Below are positions 61,887-64,000 of a stretch of 64,000 nt of DNA, in pieces; positions within the stretch are counted from its first letter, which is position 1; each line of letters opens with the position of its first letter. Position numbers and translations under genes: made by a program. Below the pieces are notes generated by a model. The model made no database searches. It saw only the letters and a program-made list of their open reading frames with translations, and had not been told where the DNA came from. The stretch spans positions 1,922,001 to 1,986,000 of the forward strand of contig NZ_CP042433.1 of assembly GCF_007970805.1 (NCBI RefSeq), read 5' to 3'. The stretch is from Flavisolibacter ginsenosidimutans (GTDB lineage Bacteria; Bacteroidota; Bacteroidia; Chitinophagales; Chitinophagaceae).

Positions 61887-62062
61887 TGTGTGTTCTTTAA
61901 TTTGAGTGCCGAAATTAAAGGAAAACAGGCAAATTCGGTTTGTGGTTTGTCGTGGGTGGTTTGTGGTTGGCGTGTTGTGCGCAGTTGCTTTCTCTTCTCG
62001 ATTGCTCCCCGGCTCTGTACGAAATATTTTTATGAGCCAAGGCTTCACGTATCCATTGAGCC

Positions 62063-62226
62063 CCGGTTGCGTCGCACTCGTGTGCGCCTTGTTCGCTACG
62101 CGGCGCCTCACCTTTCTTTCCCCTCTCGATGTGAAGGCCGGATGAGGTTTGTCCAACAGCGTTCTGAACGCACACGAGTGCGACGCAACCGGCGATGCCA
62201 TGAATTACAAAAGCCGGCTACATAAA
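62063..62226 (+). repeat. GTGCGACGCAAC palindromic element, copy B
   Basis: CCGGTTGCGTCGCACTCGTGTGCG-type left arm (62063-62086) is an exact inverted copy of the right arm 62169-62192, 24 bp. The interior has the palindromic words CGCCTTGTTCGCTACGCGGCGC. The tail 62181-62226 matches copy A, with CCGGC/GCCGG hairpin and CTACATAAAA end. It lies between pdhC and the M28 gene. Confidence 0.8.
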
Positions 62227-62261
62227 AAAACGCAAGCACCTTTTGATGCCTGCGTTTTTAA
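62224..62261 (-). terminator. Terminator downstream of the M28 peptidase gene
   Basis: AAAACGCAAGCA pairs imperfectly with TGCCTGCGTTTT around a short loop, with flanking A and T runs. On the minus strand it lies about 20 bp beyond the peptidase stop codon and abuts the end of repeat copy B. Confidence 0.75.
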
Positions 62262-62278
62262 AAGAAGTTGAACAGAAA

Positions 62279-63643
62279 TTAAAAACCGTACTTGTCAACA
62301 AGGTAAATGAGTGCGGCCATGTTTACGACGCTCAGTTCCAATTCACGCTTGTTCACGGCTTCAAACACATCGTTGCGGGCATGGTGGTAATCGAAGTAAC
62401 GTTGCGAGTCGGGTGAAAGTCCTGCCGTTGGCGTTCCCTGCGTGCGGTTCAAGGGGCCAATATCAGAGCCACCACCGCCACGCGACATTTCGCTGGCGCC
62501 GTACCGCGTCAACAAAGGTTGCCAGGAAAGAAGTTTTTGAAACTGCGCATCGCTGCCGGTTAAACCAAAGCCACGCGGCGTAAAACCGCCTTCGTCGCTT
62601 TCCAAAGAGAAGATGTGCTTCTCTCCTTTCGCCTGCGCTTCTTCGGCGTATTTGGTGCCGCCGCGCAAACCGTTTTCTTCGTTGGCAAAAAGCACAAAGC
62701 GAAGGGTGCGTTTGGGTTTGTAGCCAAGGGCTTTAAAGGCCCGTAAAACTTCAATGGTTTGCACCACGCCGGCGCCGTCGTCGTGTGCGCCTTCGGCCGG
62801 GTCCCAACTATCAAGGTGTCCGCCAACGGTGATGTATTCGGCCGGAAATTCCGAGCCTTTTAATTCACCAATCACGTTATGGCCGACGGTATCGGGAAAA
62901 AATTTTCCGTGCGTAGAAAGTGTAACAGAAATGCTTCCTTTTTTCAATGCATCGCTTAACCAATTGGCATCCTGCAAGCCAACGGCTACGGCCGGAATTT
63001 TTGCGTAAGCAGTATCGTAACGCAAAGAACCCGTGTGCGGAATATTGTCGGTGCTTTCCGACATGCTTCTTACAATCACCGCTTGCGCTCCGTACTTTGC
63101 GGCACGGCTTGCACCCGCTCCACGGTATTGCACGGCATCGCCGTAAGCTTCAAAGGTTTTGATGAAAGTTTGATTGAACGGATAATTGTAAAAAACAATC
63201 TTGTCTTTCACATCGTTCCTTCTTGTTTCCAGCTCGTCAAAGTTTTTTACTTCAATCACTTTCGCGGTAACCGGTTTACTTGAGCCAAGCGAATTGCCCA
63301 AGGCCAGCACGTCCAATGATTTTTTGTTTCCATTGCCGCTTTGTGTCGTGGCTTCGTCCTTGCCACCGCGCACCCAATGCGGCACCATGCACGCCTGTAA
63401 ATATGCGTTGTCCGCACCGGCTTCTTTCATTGTTTTCAGTCCCCAGGCTTCGGCCTTGTACATACCCGCGGAACCCGACAAGCGTTGACCGATTTGCTTG
63501 GTCAAATGGCGCAGATTTTCATAAGCCTGGCCTTTCGTAAGAATAAAATCCGAAAGGTTTTTGATGAAGAGAGAATCGTCTTTTTGTGCAAAGGCGCTTG
63601 CGACAATAGCAAGGCACGAAAGAAGAAAAACAATTTTTTTCAT
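62279..63643 (-). CDS. M28-family zinc aminopeptidase
   Basis: 454 residues from the ATG at 63643. A signal peptide (VFLLSCLAIVASAFAQ) leads to a PA-like inserted domain and then the di-zinc catalytic domain: VGGHLDSWDPAEGAHDDGAGV, FVLFANEENGLRGGTKYAEE, LESDEGGFTP and the final HHARNDVFEAVNKRELE. The spacing of H, D, E, D and H ligands fits the M28 aminopeptidase/ carboxypeptidase Q group. It probably trims peptides in the periplasm. It is transcribed away from bshA. Confidence 0.92.
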   Translation of the reverse strand: MKKIVFLLSCLAIVASAFAQKDDSLFIKNLSDFILTKGQAYENLRHLTKQIGQRLSGSAGMYKAEAWGLKTMKEAGADNAYLQACMVPHWVRGGKDEATTQSGNGNKKSLDVLALGNSLGSSKPVTAKVIEVKNFDELETRRNDVKDKIVFYNYPFNQTFIKTFEAYGDAVQYRGAGASRAAKYGAQAVIVRSMSESTDNIPHTGSLRYDTAYAKIPAVAVGLQDANWLSDALKKGSISVTLSTHGKFFPDTVGHNVIGELKGSEFPAEYITVGGHLDSWDPAEGAHDDGAGVVQTIEVLRAFKALGYKPKRTLRFVLFANEENGLRGGTKYAEEAQAKGEKHIFSLESDEGGFTPRGFGLTGSDAQFQKLLSWQPLLTRYGASEMSRGGGGSDIGPLNRTQGTPTAGLSPDSQRYFDYHHARNDVFEAVNKRELELSVVNMAALIYLVDKYGF

Positions 63644-63784
63644 AGCCTGCAATGTTAGGTAAAGTTGCGCAGCCGCAATACAGCAATTTGCTATGCTTTC
63701 ATCTTGTTTCGTTTCGGCTAACAGTGATGAGCGGCGGCTACTGCAATCAACCAAATCCCTACCTTAGTTGTTGAATCTATCATT

Positions 63785-64000
63785 ATGCGAATTGGAATTG
63801 TTTGTTATCCCACTTTTGGCGGCAGCGGTGTACTGGCAACGGAGTTGGGAAAGGCATTGGCACAACAGGGCCATCACGTTCATTTTATCACGTATCAACA
63901 ACCCGTAAGGCTGAACGGTTTTATTCCCAATATTTTTTATCACGAAGTACAAGTTCCCACGTATCCTTTGTTTGATTATCCGCCTTATGAAACCGCGTTG
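63785..64000 (+). CDS. bshA: N-acetyl-alpha-D-glucosaminyl L-malate synthase BshA (partial)
   Basis: 72 residues visible, cut by the window end. MRIGIVCYPTFGGSGVLATE and ALAQQGHHVHFITYQQPVR are the highly conserved GT4 N-terminus of BshA, and YPLFDYPPYETAL continues the family pattern. BshA joins UDP-GlcNAc and L-malate in the first step of bacillithiol synthesis. bshB and bshC are not seen here. It supports the presence of bacillithiol-dependent enzymes such as the DinB-like protein and the TrxB-like flavoprotein. Confidence 0.92.
   Translation, partial: MRIGIVCYPTFGGSGVLATELGKALAQQGHHVHFITYQQPVRLNGFIPNIFYHEVQVPTYPLFDYPPYETAL

Larger units (their letters stand above)
61887..62278. other. 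Spacer between pdhC and M28 peptidase gene
   Basis: 392 bp with no supported gene. It contains the pdhC upstream region (61887-62000, with GGTTTGTGGTTTGTCG words), repeat copy B and, at the right, the terminator of the M28 gene. Confidence 0.6.

Noticed and set aside
61887-62201. 105-codon N-terminal extension of pdhC
   Set aside because: It reads through repeat copy B and spacer words. The lipoyl domain begins right after the ATG at 61886.
1-64000. CRISPR arrays, insertion sequences, prophage
   Set aside because: I found no evenly spaced direct repeats, transposase or phage structural genes. The ANELRIGN-family gene at 5502-5927 alone does not indicate a prophage.

Overview
The window looks like chromosomal DNA of a member of the Bacteroidota, most likely family Chitinophagaceae (inference from gene content). 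Supporting signs are the TAnnTTTG-type promoter elements, weak Shine-Dalgarno sequences, DUF2795, DUF5686, DUF5723, PorT and RemB/Wzi-like proteins, a TPP-riboswitch-controlled TonB receptor, futalosine-pathway menaquinone genes and the bacillithiol gene bshA. I see no rRNA, phage, insertion sequence or CRISPR array. There is one tRNA, tRNA-Ser(GCU).

Layout: (1) 1-5467 is an alginate/uronate locus: a hexuronate-type MFS transporter (cut by the window edge), a secreted beta-helix lipoprotein, a KdgF-like cupin and a PL17 oligoalginate lyase, divergent from a LacI regulator, with two overlapping palindromic operators between them. (2) 5502-10650 holds a small hypothetical gene, a PL4 rhamnogalacturonan lyase, tRNA-Ser and dnaA. 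(3) 10654-21916 is mainly housekeeping: purQ, DsbD with a stand-alone DsbD-N-like partner, LolD, a phosphoesterase/PQQ-propeller fusion, fabD, folE plus a pyruvoyl-tetrahydropterin-synthase-like gene, mqnB-mqnD and a class IV aminotransferase. (4) 21981-27255 is a signalling cluster: three NarL/FixJ-type response regulators, a methyltransferase, a 7-TM protein and a HisKA_3 kinase, preceded by a possible 25-residue peptide gene. (5) 27455-34265 holds the scoAB CoA-transferase, a DUF2807 adhesin-like protein, the TPP riboswitch with its TonB receptor, a peroxiredoxin-like protein and galK.

(6) 34480-44560 holds a cytosolic clan-A glycosidase, a phytochrome-type kinase overlapping miaA tail to tail, a block of small envelope genes of unknown function, DinB-like and rhomboid genes, and the cbpA-cbpM chaperone pair. 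(7) 44766-64000 holds a DUF5686 outer-membrane protein, a beta-CASP nuclease, an HPF-like factor, a thioredoxin-reductase-like flavoprotein, ubiE/menG overlapping porT, a Wzi/RemB-like barrel, dihydroorotase, a MutS-domain protein, an M1 peptidase, a DUF5723 protein, pdhC, an M28 peptidase and the start of bshA.

Functionally this is a free-living aerobic degrader. Uronic-acid polysaccharides are cleaved outside the cytoplasm, monomers enter by MFS transport, and KdgF linearises unsaturated uronates. Menaquinone is made by the futalosine route (mqnB, mqnD) and finished by UbiE/MenG. The least explained features are the peptide/7-TM/kinase/regulator block, a family of intergenic elements built on a 12-base GTGCGACGCAAC core (one with a perfect 24-bp inverted repeat), and hairpin-forming degenerate repeats whose sequence differs at each spacer.
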